Assembly (NCBI GenBank): GCA_937868675.1
Contig: CALMNJ010000422.1
Coordinates: forward strand, 1-6,597
Reading direction: 5' to 3'
DNA: 6,597 nt
Source of the DNA: an uncultured Bacteroidota bacterium
GTDB taxonomy: Bacteria > Bacteroidota > Bacteroidia > B-17B0 > Aurantibacillaceae
In this document: one piece after another, positions 5,533 to 6,597 of the stretch
How the letters are laid out: every line of letters starts with the position of its first letter
Numbering within the stretch: position 1 is the stretch's first letter
The notes under the pieces: model-generated
Told to the model about the DNA's origin: nothing
Databases searched by the model: none
What the model saw: the letters and a program-made list of their open reading frames with translations, nothing else
Translations under genes and position numbers: made by a program

Positions 5533-6597
5533 TTACCGGCCTTTCTTGTTCTCTAACGCTTTCAGATCTGAAAAAAACGATTTAAGCCCGTACGAACTGC
5601 GGCCGTTTCCGAACAGCGGACTCAAACCGCTACCTGCGTTTATATGCTTAAAGTCGCGGCGTATCAGTTCGGTCAGCTCGGCTTCGCCCGCTTTTTTTTC
5701 GTTTACACCAAGCAGGTATTTAATAATGTACACCTGCGATGAATTTGGAAATTGTTTAACGGCCCTGTTAAGCATGGGGTCTTCATATTTAAGCTCTTTC
5801 AGTTTTCCACGGAGCCAGCTCAGCGCAAAACGCTCCTGTCCGAATAGCTCCCAGCCTAAGCTGTCAATTCGCAGCAAGGAATCCGGATTAGCTGCTGTAA
5901 AATAGGCGCAAATATTAAAAAGATCGGCATTCTTTGTTTTTAAAGCCATGTTGTAAATCTCTGCACCGCGTTCTTTCCTGAATTCATTTTCATCAATCAC
6001 TTTATTGCTGAGGCAGTCAGCAAGCATATCCGAAAGAATTCTGGCATTTTGGGGTAAGGGGCTTCCATCCAGGATCAGGCCGCTTTCCTTTAACAACGCG
6101 GTTATCTTTTCGCCGGTTGTTTTTTCGCTTCTGTTTTCCGATTCGGATTTCTGCATAATGGCTTCCAGCTTTTGTTGTTCGCTCAGGCCCTTCTCTAAAA
6201 GGTTTTTAATTTTCACATAGGTTTGAATCAGCTTATATGCATCCGGATTTTTTGTTTTTTGCGACGCAATGAGGCTCATATCGGCAGTCATAAAATCCTC
6301 GCCTATGGCACCTTGATTCCACCAGTTGTATTCCCAGTTAAAGTCAAGGTGGGCTAGATTTAACATGGCTTCGGGGTGACCCTCAGATGTTTTTTTTCTA
6401 AGGCTGTCTCTTGTACGTAACAAATTACTACGCTGATATATCGTGCAAATGGCTTCTTCCAAGCTCACATGGTGTTTGCTATGGTCGGCACTATCCCAGT
6501 TCGCAATGGCCCGGGTAATATTACCGGTGTTAATATAACAGTCGGCCAACCAAACATTAATATCAGGCGAGTTGGGAATAACTTTTTTACATTGCTC
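5533..6597 (-). CDS. TPR-like repeat protein, N-terminus beyond window edge
   Basis: The frame is open to the right edge, so the real start is outside the window; 354 residues are visible. A TTG codon at 6549 is internal, because the codons before it read as a continuous TPR-like segment: KKVIPNSPDINVWLADCYI, then N-T-G-N-I-T-R-A-I-A-N-W. The remainder is strongly helical, with further repeat-like units (for example NPDAYKLIQTYVKIKNLLEKG and Y-N-M-A-L-K-T-K-N-A-D-L-F). A Lys/Glu-rich stretch, KSESENRSEKTTGEKI, may be a loop. No catalytic motif or transmembrane helix is visible in this part; whether it carries a signal peptide cannot be seen. TPR-type repeats normally bind other proteins. It converges on the FMN gene, with 33 bp between the stops. 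Specific function unknown. Confidence 0.85.
   Translation of the reverse strand, partial: EQCKKVIPNSPDINVWLADCYINTGNITRAIANWDSADHSKHHVSLEEAICTIYQRSNLLRTRDSLRKKTSEGHPEAMLNLAHLDFNWEYNWWNQGAIGEDFMTADMSLIASQKTKNPDAYKLIQTYVKIKNLLEKGLSEQQKLEAIMQKSESENRSEKTTGEKITALLKESGLILDGSPLPQNARILSDMLADCLSNKVIDENEFRKERGAEIYNMALKTKNADLFNICAYFTAANPDSLLRIDSLGWELFGQERFALSWLRGKLKELKYEDPMLNRAVKQFPNSSQVYIIKYLLGVNEKKAGEAELTELIRRDFKHINAGSGLSPLFGNGRSSYGLKSFFSDLKALENKKGR

Noticed and set aside
5515..5534. Possible hairpin AAAGC ... GCTTT between the convergent FMN and TPR-like genes
   Set aside because: A five-base stem with a ten-base loop and no T-tract; it cannot be called a terminator, although its position between two stops would suit one.
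6547..6549. TTG as the start of the right-end TPR-like gene
   Set aside because: The frame is open to the window edge and the codons before it continue a TPR-like helix, so the gene is truncated by the window instead of starting here.
1..6597. Search for a defence system, mobile element, CRISPR array or tRNA
   Set aside because: No transposase, integrase, nuclease, direct-repeat array, target-site duplication or tRNA-like cloverleaf was seen; DinB-fold, DUF2306 and TPR genes alone do not indicate a system.

Overview
The window looks like chromosomal DNA from a member of the Bacteroidota. The evidence is the gene families present (DUF2306 membrane protein, small RlpA without a SPOR domain, orphan TPR lipoproteins), the lack of clear Shine-Dalgarno sequences before most starts, two TTG starts forced by upstream stops, and promoter-like elements close to the Bacteroidota TTTG-N19-TAnnTTTG consensus. 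Genus cannot be told. No RNA gene, insertion sequence, CRISPR array or prophage signature was seen. This is an ordinary housekeeping and accessory region with no obvious multi-gene system.

Layout. On the left, the last 21 codons of an RlmB/TrmH-type 2'-O-ribose rRNA methyltransferase run into a DinB-fold protein one base later, both on the plus strand. Facing them are two minus-strand envelope genes: a small RlpA-like protein and, downstream of it, an unrecognised 235-residue lipoprotein. Divergent from the RlpA gene is a six-helix DUF2306 membrane protein on the plus strand. Its stop codon overlaps that of the next minus-strand gene, a 386-residue lipoprotein with a TPR-like N-terminal half. 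A 176-bp divergent intergenic region with good promoter candidates on both strands separates that lipoprotein from a plus-strand, membrane-anchored, FMN-binding glutamate-synthase-family protein. The right end is a minus-strand TPR-like protein that enters from beyond the window edge and converges on the FMN gene.

Function as a whole. Strand switches are frequent, so most genes are probably single transcription units. The exceptions are the rlmB-dinB pair and possibly the rlpA-lipoprotein pair. A common theme is the cell envelope (two lipoproteins, a secreted RlpA, an inner-membrane DUF2306 protein and a membrane-anchored flavoprotein), but nothing ties them into one pathway. The points most worth a second look are the orphan FMN/3Fe-4S protein with no glutaminase domain or NADPH-oxidoreductase partner in view, and the RlpA protein whose expected catalytic Glu is a Gln.
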